Both the position numbers and the translations under genes were made by a program. A DNA stretch of 64,000 nt, from positions 13,214,501-13,278,500 of the forward strand of contig WOAB01000568.1 in NCBI GenBank assembly GCA_027886185.1, given 5' to 3'. Position 1 is the first letter of the stretch, and each line of letters opens with the position of its first letter. This DNA is from Rheum nobile. Lineage: Eukaryota; Streptophyta; Magnoliopsida; Caryophyllales; Polygonaceae. The notes below the pieces were generated by a model, which searched no databases, was not told the DNA's origin, and was given only the letters and a program-made list of their open reading frames with translations. Positions 1-12,479 of this stretch are shown here, piece by piece.

Positions 1-1372
1 ATATACGTTGTCGAGGCGCCTAAACAAAATAATCCTAAACAAACCTAAACTAGTAGTCTGGACAAGCAAGGGTCGAATCTCACAGGGAGGAAGTATTCTT
101 TCTAAGTGCACAATTGTATGTCAAAGGTAACAAAGGGGGGAATTGGTTGATTGTTGTGAAACAAGTAAACAAAGCAAAGTAAACAAAACAAAAGGTTGAA
201 ATCAATTGGGGAAAACACTTAGCCAAACAAATATCCACCATTCATTTGATTGGTTGATCCTAAATTCTCTCTAATTCCTTCCTATGAATGTTCCTATTCC
301 TTTTCATAAGTTATAAACAGGACAAACAGACCCTGAGAATACTAACTATTAAATAACTATGAAAACCTCATGTGTCAATTCAATAGCAGCAATGAGCACA
401 GGAATTTAGATAGATACATACAAGAGTAGCAAACAGTCATACTATTGCATGCAATTAATTCTCCCTACAATAAACTAGTCCTAAACAGTTCTTAGAGTAT
501 TGTAGTTGCTACACATGAATTAGGTAACTCAAATAGTAATCACCAAACCCTAGCAATAGACAATTACCAATAACAACTAGTTGCGTCCAACAAGCGAAAT
601 CAATAAGAATCAATGAGATGAAGCACAAGAGAATCAATACATTCAAAGGAAAAGAAATAGAATTAGAATCTCACAATCATTATTCAAACGAAGGCTTCAA
701 TTGTCGGACTAAGCAAAAGTGCTTAGTTCTTCATAGTTCAAAGGAAAAACAATACTCAATGGAATAACGATAATAGCGAATGTCAATGATCTAGATGATT
801 AATATGATACCAAGATGAATGAATGGAGGCTATGGAATTTAGGTTAAATAGACTTAACCTAAAGCCCAAGATCACAAACCTCATCTCAAAGGAAATAATA
901 GTATAAAGTTTGAAATAAAATAAACCAAAATAATCAAAAAAGGAAAAATAACAAAAACTTCGAAAATATCAGCGGGCTCGCTCCCGTGTCATTCCGCGGT
1001 CGCGGCACCAATTTCGCGGTCGCGGAAAATAGAGGTTTGCTCTCGACTTTGCACAGCTCCGAATATTCCGCGGGCGCGGTGGAAATTCCGCGGTCGCGGC
1101 CGTGACCTTCGCTGCTCCGCGCTTTGCCTCTCGCCGCGGCTGCTTCGTGACATTGCCTTTGGTCGCGGTGGCCCGCGGCAGCCTCTTCTTGGCTCATTTG
1201 TGTGGCTTTTCTTCTGTTCTTCTGGATGTCTTCAATTAGCTTCTCCAAACCACCATATCTACACTTCTTCTCTCCAACTCCATACTCCACAGTTGTGCTC
1301 TAAATCCCTACGAATGGCACCTTAAACACCGGTAACAACTCCTAGATAAGCACTGCAAAGTAGAATTGATCA
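1..1372 (-). mobile_element. Athila-like LTR, minus strand, cut by the left window edge
   Basis: Read on the minus strand it starts with TGATCA at 1372 and follows the complete LTR at 22335-23714 in order: the same opening, a CG-rich palindrome block, a motif-poor middle and the conserved 'ccctgtgggattcgaccct'-type end (here at about 67-95). The terminal bases and the PBS lie left of the window, so solo or paired status is unknown. It abuts a Ty3/gypsy integrase sequence in mid-domain at 1373, so it very probably inserted into that element. The TSD cannot be tested because the other flank is outside the window. It is clearly diverged from the 22335 copy and belongs to a sister family or is older. 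Confidence 0.8.
985..1180. repeat. CG-rich palindromic repeats inside the LTR
   Basis: Several copies of a dyad of the type TTCCGCGGTCGCGG occur within about 200 bp (near 994, 1012, 1059 and 1087). They are far richer in CpG than the AT-rich sequence around them. The same kind of block sits at the equivalent place in the LTRs at 19981 and 22335, so it is a conserved part of the LTR. The minus-strand reading frame across it (934-1290) is a by-product of the GC content and not a gene. Confidence 0.7.
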
Positions 1373-2163
1373 GTAAGCTAGGAACCAAACTCCTATTTTC
1401 CACTAGCTACCACCCCCAGACCGATGGCCAAACGGAGGTCACGAATAGAACCCTAGGATCCCTCTTTCGCGCGATGCTCAAAGAAACCTTAGGCGTTGTG
1501 AGGACTTACTATCACTTGTCGAGTTTTGTTACAATAGATGCAGGCACACGGCGACCAAGCTGACCCCGTTCGAAGTGGTGTATGGAATGAACCCCTTGAC
1601 ACCACTAAATCTATCGCCGCGTCCACTACGTGACCCAGTGCATGTCTCCGCCTCCAACCGCGCCGAGTAGGTGCAGGAGCTTCATCGACGAACCAAGGAG
1701 CAGCTGGAGAGGAGGGCCGCGCAGTATGCCTCGCAGCACAATTCAGGCCGCCGCCGCTTCGTCTTTGCCCCCGGAGACCTTGTCTGGGTGCATCTGCGAA
1801 AAGAGAGGTTTCCCTCGTAGCGTAAACACAAATTGGCACCACGTGGAGATGGCCCTTTCCGCGTGATAAAAGCCATAGGGGACAATGCCTATCAACTCGA
1901 TCTCCCACCAGTTTTTGGAGTCCACGCGTCCGTCAATGTCGCAGACTTAACACCATATGTTGAGCCAGAGTTTCATGATGGTGAAGCGGGGACGCTTCAA
2001 AGCCAAGTGGGGGGAGGGTGATGTGACCCTGCCTCCTATGACGGCCCAAGACAAGGAAGAAGCCATGAGCCTACCCTCACAGGGCCCAGTCACAAGGTCT
2101 AGATCCAAAGCCATCGCCTCCGCCGTCGCATCACTAGTTGCACGCATCGTCGCTGGCCAATGA
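1373..2163 (+). pseudogene. Ty3/gypsy pol remnant: integrase core end and C-terminal region
   Basis: The frame opens with KLGTKLLFSTSYHPQTDGQT, the end of a plant Ty3/gypsy integrase core, and continues in pieces through TPFEVVYGMNPL, a basic helical stretch, FAPGDLVWVHLRKERFPS, the GPF/Y-like GDGPFRVIKAIGDNAYQLDL and a final GPVTRSRSKAIAS tail, stopping at 2161-2163. Frameshifts near 1495-1560 and in-frame stops near 1669 and 1820 break it. The upstream pol is missing because the Athila-like LTR ends at 1372. It is closely related to the minus-strand element at 25165-25824. Intact copies supply the enzyme that joins the cDNA to the chromosome; this copy cannot. Confidence 0.85.
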
Positions 2164-2760
2164 AGCCTAGAAACCGATCCAAGACTCGTCGTCCTTGCCA
2201 CCATCGGATCAACGCGTTCTTTTGAAGACAGCGACACTTCGTCGTCATCTTCACCACGTTAGGAGTTTCACGCGTGCTTTTAAGAACATTATCTATATTT
2301 GGTATTTCCAGCGTGTTTTAGATAGTTTCCTTTGATAGCTTTACATAGTTTTTTTGCATAGCATTTTAGATAGTTTCCTTTCAGTCATTCTATCTTTTAG
2401 GGTTTGTGTTTTTTGCATGCTTGCATGGGCTATCCCACAAGGTTCGACTCGGCCCATCCGACGTCTCACCTCCCCTATTTATACCTGACTTTGTTAATGT
2501 TATTTCTTACGTTCAAGTTAAAGTTCAAGGTTTCAAGTAGAGTGTTAATTCCTCCTTCCCTTGATCGAACGTCACCCATATCCCTCTCATCCCCATTCCC
2601 TCCGCCGTCGACGCTACGGCAATCGCTTGATCTTCTCAAGCAAAGTCTATCTTCGCATCTCCTTCATCCGCAATCGACACTACGACACCCCCAAAGACTT
2701 GTCTTTTCAAGTCTTATTGAAATATTCCAATAGATATATATGTGTTAAATGGTAAATTAG
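2164..2760 (+). mobile_element. 3' non-coding region / probable LTR of the gypsy remnant
   Basis: Directly downstream of the pol stop. It contains a short direct repeat (tttagatagtttccttt near 2318 and 2370), a TATA-like element (tatttata, 2476-2483) and a CT-rich transcribed-leader-like tract (2560-2700), as expected of an LTR. Exact termini and a partner LTR are not visible. ORFs 2404-2755 show no family resemblance and are not called as genes. Confidence 0.45.
2476..2483 (+). promoter_or_regulatory. TATA-like box in the probable LTR
   Basis: tatttata lies about 80 bp upstream of the CT-rich tract. Its position suits an LTR promoter, but the LTR ends are not defined. Confidence 0.35.
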
Positions 2761-3289
2761 TGCCACGTCAACTTGAGTCAACAAAGGCAGATTTTGGGTT
2801 TAAAAATCAGAAAAGGGGCAGGAAAGGGACCAAAACCCTTATCTTCGTCTTCGGTGAGCAGCCCCGTTGAGCCGCCGTGCCTCCTCCTACTCCCTCCCAT
2901 GCTCATCCAATCATCCGCCGGTGAGTTCGACCCGGCTGTGGCCACCACTCCTTTCCTTGAGGTGAGAAGAGACAAACTGTTGTGCGACCAGCTGTTGTGC
3001 GAGCCGCTGCTATGCGAGCTGCTGATGTGCGTGTTGCTGCTTCCGTGTTCTGTTGTGGGTTAATTAATTCAAGGAATTGTTCGGATTGTTGTCGTTGGTT
3101 CGTTCGAGATTGGTTGGCGAATTTCTGAGGTCGTTGTTGTTAAGTTTAAGGCAAGATGATTTTTGCTCCTTTTTACCTATCTCCTAAAATATATAATTTC
3201 GTATATCATTATTTTTAGTAATGATTTATGCACATGTCCGTTAAATTGATCTAGAATTGTAGACGTAGAATTAAATGGTTGAATGTGTG

Positions 3290-3615
3290 GATAATGATTG
3301 TTTGCTTGGTTGTTGGTTTGTTGGCGGATAATGGTTGTGTGCTTGGTCATTGGTTTGGTGTTAGATATTGATTGTTTGCTTGGTTGTTGGTTTGTTGGCG
3401 GATATTGGTTGTGTGCTTGGTCATTAGTTTTGTGTTGGATATTGGTTGTTTGTGGGCATTGGTTTTGTTGTTGATTTCTGTTGGATCTTGGTGTGGTTGT
3501 TGGTTGTAGCTAGTTGTGTTGTTGGTTTTCGTTGGTTGTAGTTGTTGGTTGTAGCTTATTGTGGTGTTGGTTTCCGTTGGTTGGTTATTATTGGTTGATT
3601 GTTGATGGTTGTTTA
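3290..3615 (+). repeat. TTGGTTGT-rich minisatellite
   Basis: Imperfect units built on ttgcttggttgttggtttgt (about 50 bp and shorter) follow one another, grading into ggttgtagt-type units. The minus-strand frame through it reads Asn/Thr/Gln-rich low-complexity peptide, which is why a 102-codon ORF appears. No coding function is inferred. Confidence 0.75.
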
Positions 3616-3621
3616 TTAGTT

Positions 3622-3925
3622 GGGCCGGGGTGATGATTGCATCACCCGACCACATGAGGGTGTGACCTCCGTTGGTTTAAGGCCAGGGCCGGGGTGATGA
3701 TCGCCTCACCCGACCACATGAGGGTGTGACCTCCGTTGGTTCAAGGCCACAACTGGATGGTGATTGTCCCATCTTAAACCTTGATTGTTTGTTTCAATTG
3801 TGTAGGAGGGCATTACTCCTTATAGCTGGGCCGGGGTGATGATCGCCTCACCCGACCACGTGAGGGTGTGACCTCCGTTGGTTCAAGGCCACAACCGGAT
3901 AGTGATTGTCCCATCTTTAGTCTAT
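3622..3925 (+). repeat. Three copies of a ~62 bp GC-richer repeat
   Basis: The unit starts gggccggggtgatgat and ends ggttcaaggcca. It is present near 3623, 3685 and 3829, the last two with a longer shared tail (acaac-ggat-gtgattgtccc). A fourth degenerate trace (gggtgatgatcgtcttaccc) lies near 3948. It sits inside the long LTR. Confidence 0.75.
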
Positions 3926-4904
3926 CTATGGATAGTAGATTGCTTAGGGTGATGATCGTCTTACCCGCTTATGTTTTCGCTAAGGTGAAAGTTGGTTTGG
4001 ATGTGTAGTACTATAGTGAGTTGATATAATTGATTAACATTGGTTACGTGTTAGTAGTAGTATATGTATATGTTTCGTAGTGTTATTAATTGACGTGTTA
4101 GTAGTAGAAAAGAAAGTTGGATTGGATCGTCTCATCCGATATTCTCGTGGTGTGGTTGAGATTGGATTGAATGTGGCTAGCATATTGAAGAGTTGGATAG
4201 AAATGGTTAAGTAATGGTTATGTGATAGTAATAGTATATATGTTGATGTGTTGTTGTTTGGCGTTGGTTGGATGGTATGATATTCTTTCCTGTGTTCTAC
4301 TGTTTTTGCTTGATGATTCTTGCTAGTCTTTCATTAGACTAACCAACCTCGGTTTATGTTTTCGTGGTTGGCTGATGTATCGGGTCCACCAGTCAACTAC
4401 TCTTTGCAGGTTCGGCAGCAGCAAGGGGGTTCTTGATCACATATTCGTCTTCACAGTTGAAGATTTAACTTTGCATCGGATTTGAAAATGTTGTATTAAC
4501 TACTTGTTGTTTTGGATATAAATTGATACACTGAACTTGATACAAGGTTTACATGTTGTTTCAAACTTGAACATAGATTTTTTTTATGCTGATAACTTTG
4601 ATATATTGGAAGCGTTTTGGGTTTCTCCTTCTTAAAATCACCTTGTAGACCTTCGGGCCTATGGCACTGTGACACCTCTGGTTTGGGGTGTTACACTTAT
4701 ATCCTTCACCAAATCGCTTCCGCCACCGCTAACAATTCTTCCATCAAGTCGCTTCCATCACCACCGAGTTCCTTGTTGTCGCCACCGTCTTCCCAGTCGC
4801 CGACGTCAACAAACCCATTCATCGCGATCTTTCGCTCGCGATCATCCCCATCATCGTGTTCCACAGCAGAATCACAACATCGAGTGACTTCCCAACCAAG
4901 ACTA

Positions 4905-5315
4905 GATCCAAAGGCATCACCTTTGACAATTTGGCTTGTCATCGGAAGCAAGGACACATCACTAGTTTTCTTACCAAAGATACAATTTACACAAAATTGT
5001 AGATCACTAGGATGCTTATAAATCAAACCATGTTTGAACAAGTTCAACAAGCCAGTATTTCCAATATGTCCAAGTCTATCATGCCACAGTTTAGTATACT
5101 CTGAATCACCATGCTTAATCACATCAGTACAAACATGTAATTCAGGAGAAGCAATAACATAACAAAGCCCTCCCTTCTAAATGATCCTAATAAGGAATGT
5201 ATTATCTCTTATAACTTCATCCCATGATGAGTATTAACCTGACAATTCAAATCATCAAACATGGATTCAGATAAAAGATTCCTTCTTAGGTTAGGAACCC
5301 ACCTAGCATTTTGGA
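4905..5315 (-). pseudogene. Ty1/copia GAG-pre-integrase fragment
   Basis: On the minus strand, from about 5315 downward, the sequence reads VPNLRRNLLSESMFDDLNC, then after a stop/frameshift near 5210 VIASPELHVCTDVIKHG and LWHDRLGHIGNTGLLNLF followed by CVNCIFGKK. This is the region between protease and integrase in Ty1/copia pol, including the zinc-binding H-H-C-C pattern (WHDRLGH, CVNC). The match fades at about 4905. No LTR, RT or RNase H of this element is present, so it is an isolated, dead fragment. Confidence 0.75.
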
Positions 5316-7955
5316 AGAAGGCGCATCGATGGCTACTGGTGGTGGCGGAAGACATGCATGTATAACGTCTGGATGGGTCGTAGTGCTCCAGTGATGGTTT
5401 GGTGGTGGTCAGAGGGGTGTTCGCATATTTGTTTGCAAACAAGTGTTGTGACGACAATATTAGGATTTAGTTTTTTTTGGGAAAATGTGGTCCAGTTGGG
5501 CTGGATTTTGGATATGCAGTGTGCAAGGATGTGGGAAAGATGTTGGTGGTGGTGGCCAACATGGTGGCGGCGGCCTGGTGGCCCAACGATGGCTGGTATA
5601 GAATGCAAGAAAAGGTTTGTTTTGGTATTTTGGTGCATTTTGTATGCGAAAGCTAGGGGAATCAATGGAGGACTTTAAGTGTTGTATATCATCGTTATAA
5701 AGTATGAAAAAGAAACAAAAACTTGGCTCTAAACGCTGGAAATCACATACCATTTGATACGTGACTATCACCTTCATCCCGTATTTGCTTGTTTGGTCCC
5801 ATCTTCAAGGAAATACAATGTTTACCCTCTTAATGAACTCATGGAAGAACACTTGATATTTTGGGATTTTAATGAAGGATGCACAATTCAGTTTTTTTTA
5901 AAAATCAACACTATGAACACAACGAGAAGTTATCATCGATTTTCAGACACTCGTCTCTCTCCTTTGCAGATTTGGTGAAGACACTTGCGTTTTCGGATTA
6001 AAACACTCGTGTTTTCTGAAATGTTCGAACCTGGATGGCGGTAACTCAAAAGAAGAATGAGTTCACAATCAACTCTTCTTTGAGTCCATAACTTGTTCTT
6101 GATTGAGATCCACGATCTAAGGGTAAAGACAAAGATCCACAATCTGTGGTGAGCCAAGAAATAAAAGATTCTTTTTTGTGAAAACTTAAACTTCAAAACC
6201 TAGCTACAAAAAAATAACAATGACAAGGAATTAGATAGAGAAAACTATGCTAGGGGTGTTGGCTATGGCTGCAAGACATGATGAGCGGCCCACAGTTGAA
6301 TATAAATGTAAAATGAAGTAGAAAACATAGAACTTCTAGCTAATAGATAACAAATCCATAGCTTCATAAAGTCAAAAAAAGCAAATACAAATAACAATTG
6401 CAAATATGCTCAGAATAGTAATATAATAAAGTAACAAGCTTCATGGGAGCTCGCTTGAGCCTCTTTTGGGGTGGTCTTGGTCGCCTTTGAAGATGGTTGT
6501 CGAATTGTCTTATTTTCATGTCATCTTCATCCTTCAGATTAGACAAAAACCTTCAAATATCCTCCTATTTGTAACCTACCACATACTCCAAAGTAGCACC
6601 ACCTATAACTCTTTGTCAGATTTACTCAAATGAGTCAAGATGCCAAATTCTTTGAGTAGCCAACCCTCAAATAAAGCATGAAAACCAATCTCGGATCTCC
6701 ACAAAAATTATAACAATCGTCAGTAGTAACCTTAGCTTCCTCCCCAATAAATTACACATATGCGACAAAACATCTCTATAAGCTCGACAAATGAATCAAC
6801 AAACCTTCAGAATTATTTTAATCTTCAAATTGAATCTCCAAACACCCTGCATCGGACTAGATACCGAATATGAAACCCCTCTTTTCTCAAATTCCTGCTG
6901 TAGAAGCAAATGATAAGAAGATCTAACAAAAAAAACTATTTTGGAGTAATGTCAAATATGCTTGTTATGCACATGTGGATCAACCAATCGAAACGTTAAA
7001 ATCATTATTATTTTTTACAGAAAAATGACTGAAACAATCAATAATAATCCGAACTTTAAACTCTAACAAGAATAATACAAACTATTAACTTATCAACCAA
7101 AAGTAATATGAGTCCATTTTAAAGTAAAATTTTTGGTTGACAAGTTGTTGAAATTAGGGAAAAATATACTCTGTAATCATATTGGATGAATTGAACTTCG
7201 AATTAGAGTAATTTTAAGATTTCCATGACAATTTATTAAGTTAATTTTAACCAAAAAATTTATCGAAAGTTTCGTGTAGTAACCCTGAAAATTATAAAAT
7301 TCTCAAAATTTTAACTGATTTTGACAATTTTGCATGGTGACCCTGCGTTTTTAATTTTTTTCATGTGGTAACCTTGAGGAATTATCAAATTCGTGAACTT
7401 CCCACAAATTTTGACATTTTCGCATGATAACCTCGAGTTTATAAGTTTTTTCGCGCTTGCGAAATACCCAATTGCTAGCAATAAATGAAGTGTCAAGTTT
7501 AATAGAAAACACATGCACCCAACTTACCTCTTGTAAAAACTGACTTCTCCAAACACAAACTCACAAATGGAGAATGACGAACTTGTCAAAGAATCCAAGG
7601 AGGTGGATGATGACAATGTCGGCAACAAGGGTGGACGAGGATGCTACCAAAAATGACGGAGCTATTTCTGGACGATGGAATGAGTGATCTTGGCCTTCAA
7701 CGATAGATTGGAAGGATGCGGCGAGGGCATGGATGAGTTCACCCACATCGTCGTTCACTTCTATCGTCGACAACTTTTTCGTCCACCCTGTAGCCGACAA
7801 CATTGTCGTTCGCCTCCTTGGATTCCTAGACAAGTTCACGCTTCGCAGAATGTGGGTTTGTGTTTGGAGAAGTTGGGCTTTTGCAAGATGTTAGTTGGGT
7901 ATTCTTTTTCTTAAACTTAACGCTCCATTTAACGATTGCTAGTGGTTGGATATTT
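5316..7955. other. Spacer without a recognisable gene
   Basis: Moderately AT-rich DNA. ORFs here (5333-5665, 5358-5678, 5460-5777, 5933-6196, 7561-7914 and others) overlap one another on both strands, are short, and show no domain, splice pattern or composition that supports coding. The GGTGGTGG-rich part near 5330-5600 explains the overlapping ORFs. Nothing is called. Confidence 0.6.
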
Positions 7956-7959
7956 TGCA

Positions 7960-8310
7960 AAAACTTGTGCATTTATTGGAATGTGACAAAGTTTGTGCAT
8001 GTATGTTTATAGGTTATGATTGTATGTATGGCTTTGTATAAGTGGAAACTCATGCACATATAGACAAAAACTGATGCACTTCTTAGAATGTCCACGAGTT
8101 TGTGCTTGTATGTGCATGAATATTTGCTTTTCTTTGTTTAGTGGAAACTCATGCACATACATGAAGAAACTTGTGAACTTCTTGAAATGAGTACAAGTTT
8201 GTGTTTAATTTAACTTTATATGGATGAGTTACAAAATGCACAGTTTTTCCCTGTATGTGCATGAAAATAAGTCTGTATGTACATGCATTTTGTGTTGTAT
8301 GTGCTAACGA
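7960..8310. repeat. Dispersed TGTGCATG / CATGCACA motif patch
   Basis: Within about 350 bp the core tgtgcat(g) or its complement atgcaca occurs repeatedly (for example 7967, 7997, 8051, 8119, 8151, 8256), interleaved with 'cttgtg' variants. Both orientations are used. A related motif reappears in the introns of the partial gene at 63.1-63.7 kb, so this may be the leftover of a related transposon. Confidence 0.55.
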
Positions 8311-9247
8311 ATTAAAAAAACGCATTCACACGCGCTTACCCGTATTTTTCCCAAACAATACGTGTTTTTTTTTAAAATAAAATTCGACCGTGCTAAAATA
8401 TTCTTTTTTTTGAGAATTTGGATCTTTAGTTTTCTTGGATCACATAGTCGACATTCATTCTAATTTTTCTCAACCTAGGGCCCCTTTTTACCAATTCCAA
8501 ATCCTTAATTTTTTTAAATCATTTTTCCTATTTTAGAAAAGAATGACAGACTGAAAACTGCTATATTGGACAAATATTAATTGATAGTTTAATATTTGTC
8601 CCTAATAACATAGTTTATTTTTGTAAAACTCACTTTTACCAAAAATGGTTACACCAATAAAGATTTAATATTCTGAATTAACATAATGCTCGTAGTTATT
8701 CTGTTCCCTTTAATTAACGTGTTTGATATTTAAGACGTGGAAATATTTTATAATTCTATTATATGCAATTTAATCGCATGTAAAATTAGAATTTTTTTAG
8801 CTTGAACATTCTCACATTTGGGCTAAAAAGTGCATACAAGCCACCGAATAACACGTAAAAGGAAAAAAAACGTTGTGCATCCTCTCATGGTTGCGGTGTA
8901 AACCACAACTATCTAAATCTATATATAGAGGGAGGATCAAATGAGCACAAGGACTATAGTAAGCATTGAGCATTAATGTTAGCCATCCACGTGTCTCCAT
9001 CCAACGACTGTGAATCTTCCATCATTTAACATCAAAACCCTACACGGAGGGGCATTTTCGTACTTTTGCCTTTCATTTGTTCTGTTTCCTGCCTCCCTCG
9101 ATTTGCTCTTGTCTCTCTTGGCGACGAAGCTGTTCCGCAATCGCCATTGAAGGAGTTATTCGTCGCGCTCCTCACAGTTGTTTTGTTGCTCGATCTCGCA
9201 TTGTCAAATCTATTCAGGCTTTCGGATTGATTCGCATAGGGGTATCC

Positions 9248-12200
9248 ATGGATTCTGGTAAGTTAATCTCGCTTATCTAGTTGTACGGTTTCTAGGGTTT
9301 TAGAATTCCTTTACAGTTTATTCAACATGGATTCGTCTTGCATTTGGACAATCTATAGAATCATAATATTCAATTGATTCGTTGTGGCGTTTCTATTGTG
9401 TTCTTTGACAGATTCGTTTTCACGTTTTCATAGTTAGGTTTTGACAATCATAATATTCAATTGTGTTTTTCTTCGTGTTTACAGTCGTCTTTTCTGATGT
9501 TTTTCCATTGATTGCTCGTGTGAACTCGATTTATATTTTGTTTGCTCTGTGTTGTGTATTGTGTTACTGTGTTATATCTATTTGATTGTGCTCGATTGTT
9601 TTGAACCTATACCTTATACAATTGAACCTCATTTGCTGTATGTCCTGTATGTTTGCAGTTCCTGGAAGTGGGTCTGTTGGTGCTAGTGGTAGTGTATCCC
9701 TGGATCAGAGTTCTCCTAGTTCATATCCAAGTGATTCGGACACTGAGATGTCGTCGGATTTATCCGTTACGCGATTATCTCAAGGTGGATCGGTGTACCA
9801 CATTCCAATCTGTGTTGATTCTCTGAAACCAGTTGTTGGTATGCTGTTCGGGTCATTGGGGGAAACAATTGATTTTTACAAGGCATATGCACTGAAATGT
9901 GGCTTTGTTGTGAGGCTCGGCGGATCACGCATGGCAGGAGATGTAGTTGCACTGAAGTACTTGCATTACACCAGACAGGGTTTTAAAACTGGCCAGAACA
10001 ACACAAAACGCATGCGCCGACGTCCTTCAAACAGAGTTGGTTGTAAGGCGAAACTCACCCTCACTTTTGCGGGCAACCAGGGCTACAAAGTAACAGCGTT
10101 TGAAGATCGCCACACTCATGAAATGGTTGTTGGTAAGGATAAACAGTTTATGAAGTCTATGAGGAAGCTGGACTTCGGACATAAGAAGTTTGTCATGGAT
10201 TGTGAGAAAGCGCACATCGGTCTAGTCAGGTCTCATAGGATATTCAAGGAACTCGTGGGCGGCTACTCCCAAGTCGGTGCATCAACTGTTGACTTCAAGA
10301 ACTACGGGCGAGATATGTTGGCTTATATAGGTGGTTCCGATGCTCAGATGACGATCAACCGTCTGTTCAACAAAAAAGAACTTTGCCATGCGTTCTTCTT
10401 TGAGTACGATGTGGATTCTTGTGATTGTTTGACACGTTTATTTTGGGATGATCCCGTGTCTCGCAAGAACTTCTCTCTCTTCGGCGACGTTGTATCGTTT
10501 GATGCTACGTACCGTACCAACAGGTTATTTTCTATCCTTCTTCATTGCATTGTTCCTGTATTATTTTACACTGCAACCAGCCTTCAATTTAATGTTTTTC
10601 GTGCTTTTAATGTTAAGTTTATTGGATGAACCTGTTAGTTAGATTGTATGAACCTCTCTGTTGAAACTGATGAACCTCGTATGCAGACGTGATGAACCTA
10701 GCTACATATTCCAGTCTGTTTGCTGAGGTCCCAAATGCACCTTCTATATCTTGCTGTTATATCTTGCTCCTAGCTATTTCTCCTGCCTGTTCATAGTTAT
10801 TGAGCTTCTTTTTACAACAATGACCTTGTTTTTTTTAATGTTGAACCTAGCTACTGTAACTTCTCTGTGTTGTCATCGTGTATTCATTCTAATCAACCTC
10901 ATTATGTACTTATGAATCCTGATTTGATTGCTCTTTTTATTACACACTTTTTGAGTGTTTTTATCCCTTTTTCTTATTCATAGTTGGCTTTGTGTACATT
11001 TGTTCCATATAGGTACAATCTTATTTTCATACCATTCACCGGGCTAGACCATCACAAGTCGAGTGTCACTTTTGCGGTTGGTTTAATTTTCAAGGAAGAT
11101 GCGGGATCATACGTTTGGTTGCTGGAGAAATTCAAGGCAGCTATGGTGCACGAGCCAAAGGTTATAGTTACAGACCAAGACCTGTCCATGAAGTCGGCTA
11201 TTGAACAAGTTTTCCCGCGTTCGCGCCACAGGCTTTGTATGTGGCACATCATGAAGAAAGTGCCCGCAAAGACCAAGTACGACACTGCCGCTGGTTCAGA
11301 ATTTAGGGCTAGGCTGGACAACATTGTGTGGACCCATGCCCTTTCACCCTCAGAGTTTGAGACACAGTGGGCTGCGTTGCTTGATGAGTTCCCACTGGTG
11401 AAGCGGAGGTGGTTTGATGACATGTTTGCAATCCGACATTTTTGGATCCCAGCCTACTTCAGGGATGTGATGTTTGGCGGTCTGCTTAGAACTATTTCTG
11501 TTTCAGAATCTGCAAAAAGTTACTTTGGTCACTTCAGTGACAGATACTACCGCCTAGTTGAGTTGGTGATGCACTTTGACATAGCCATGGACACACAGAG
11601 ACACAAGCAAGCAAAGCTGAACTTTGAGTCTTCGACTGTACGTCCAGATCCGAAGACGCCTTTAGGATTGGAGAAGCACGCGTCTGAGGTGTACACGCTC
11701 TCAATTTTCAAACTTGTTCAGGATCAGATTATGGAATGTTGTCTATCATGCTTTATGGTGAGCATGTCTGAGGTCAACGGTACAAAATTCTACGGTATCA
11801 AGGATTGCTTATCCAAGAGTTTCACAGTGGAGTAGTCAGCTGAAGGTGGGGATTTTTTATGCAGCTGTCATATGTTTCAAAGGATTGATCTGCCTTGTTG
11901 TCATCTCATTTTTGTGTTCAGGAACCTAGGGTTTGATAGGATTCCGGATAGGTATGTCCTTGCGCGTTGGACCATGGATGCCACTATTACACCGGTGTTC
12001 ACTATCGACAACACCGTTGTGACTCTGTGTGCGGCCATTGAAGAGCGTGAGGCGGTCATGAATGAGGTGATTTCTGACTTTTATAGCTGTGTGGGGCTAT
12101 TGGAGGACAAACCGGACCTCATGAAACAGTTTTCGGTTCTGCTTAAGGAGAAAAAGGCGTCTCTGCTGTCTGCAAGTGGTGCTTCATCTAGTTATGGCGC

Positions 12201-12423
12201 GTCGAACCTAGAGCAGCTTCAGTCTTATGCCGGAGTTAAAGTACCTTCAGTCGTTAACGTGCTGCCACCAGAGCAAGCCAAGAACAAAGGAAGCGGGTCG
12301 CGTATCCGGAGTGGAAGAGAAATTTCTATTGCTTCAAGCCGTGCAGGGCAAAGGCGTTGCGGCAGATGCAACAAGTACTCCACTCACAATAGTCGCACTT
12401 GCACTGAAGTGCTTGACTCTTAG
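9248..12423 (+). CDS. FAR1-type MULE transposase (one in-frame amber stop)
   Basis: Transposase of the Mutator superfamily, related to the FHY3/FAR1 proteins derived from it. Proposed exons are 9248-9257, 9659-10523 and 11013-12423, with GT-AG introns of 401 and 489 bp in matching phase (762 codons including stop). In order: an acidic/Ser-rich N-terminus, a FAR1 zinc-binding DNA-recognition domain (KCGF, VGCKA, DRHTH), the DDE core with first Asp in SFDATY, second Asp in VTDQD, CMWH and a candidate Glu region at SEFETQW, a SWIM finger (FLCSCHMF then LPCCH) and a C-terminal knuckle CGRCN-x-H-x-C. The second intron interrupts the core just after YRTN. A TAG at 11833-11835 falls immediately before the SWIM finger; otherwise the frame is open, so it may be recently dead or produce a truncated 565-residue protein. 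Transcription is from the left end of the element. Confidence 0.88.
10624..10860 (+). repeat. TGAACCT motifs in transposase intron 2
   Basis: Five TGAACC(T) copies occur in the 489 bp intron, three of them within about 60 bp from 10626. Exons on both sides lack the motif. All five have the same orientation as the array downstream. Confidence 0.8.
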
Positions 12424-12479
12424 TGCTCTTTAGTATTTTTCCATTCCATCTTTTTTTAAATTACGTTTGCTAAACTTTT

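Larger units (their letters stand above)
2770..4695 (+). mobile_element. 3' part of a long TGTAAT/TGTTACA-type gypsy LTR
   Basis: It ends in ggggtgttaca at 4685-4695, the typical inverted end of long plant Ty3/gypsy LTRs. Its last 400 bp run parallel to the end of the complete 4.7 kb LTR at 38154-42889: both have a 'gactaaccaacc' block followed by 'ggctg(a/g)tgt', a 'gcaggt' site and a terminal gtgttaca. The start is not clear, so the copy may be 5' truncated or diverged. Internal minisatellites are listed separately. No protein is recognised; the purine/pyrimidine-biased ORFs at 2773-3063 and 3347-3655 are composition artefacts. Confidence 0.55.

Noticed and set aside
3347..3655. Asn/Thr/Gln-rich 102-codon ORF
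   Set aside because: Antisense reading of a TTGGTTGT minisatellite.
5333..5777. Overlapping His/Pro-rich and Trp/Gly-rich ORFs
   Set aside because: Both strands open because of GGTGGTGG composition; no domain or splice support.
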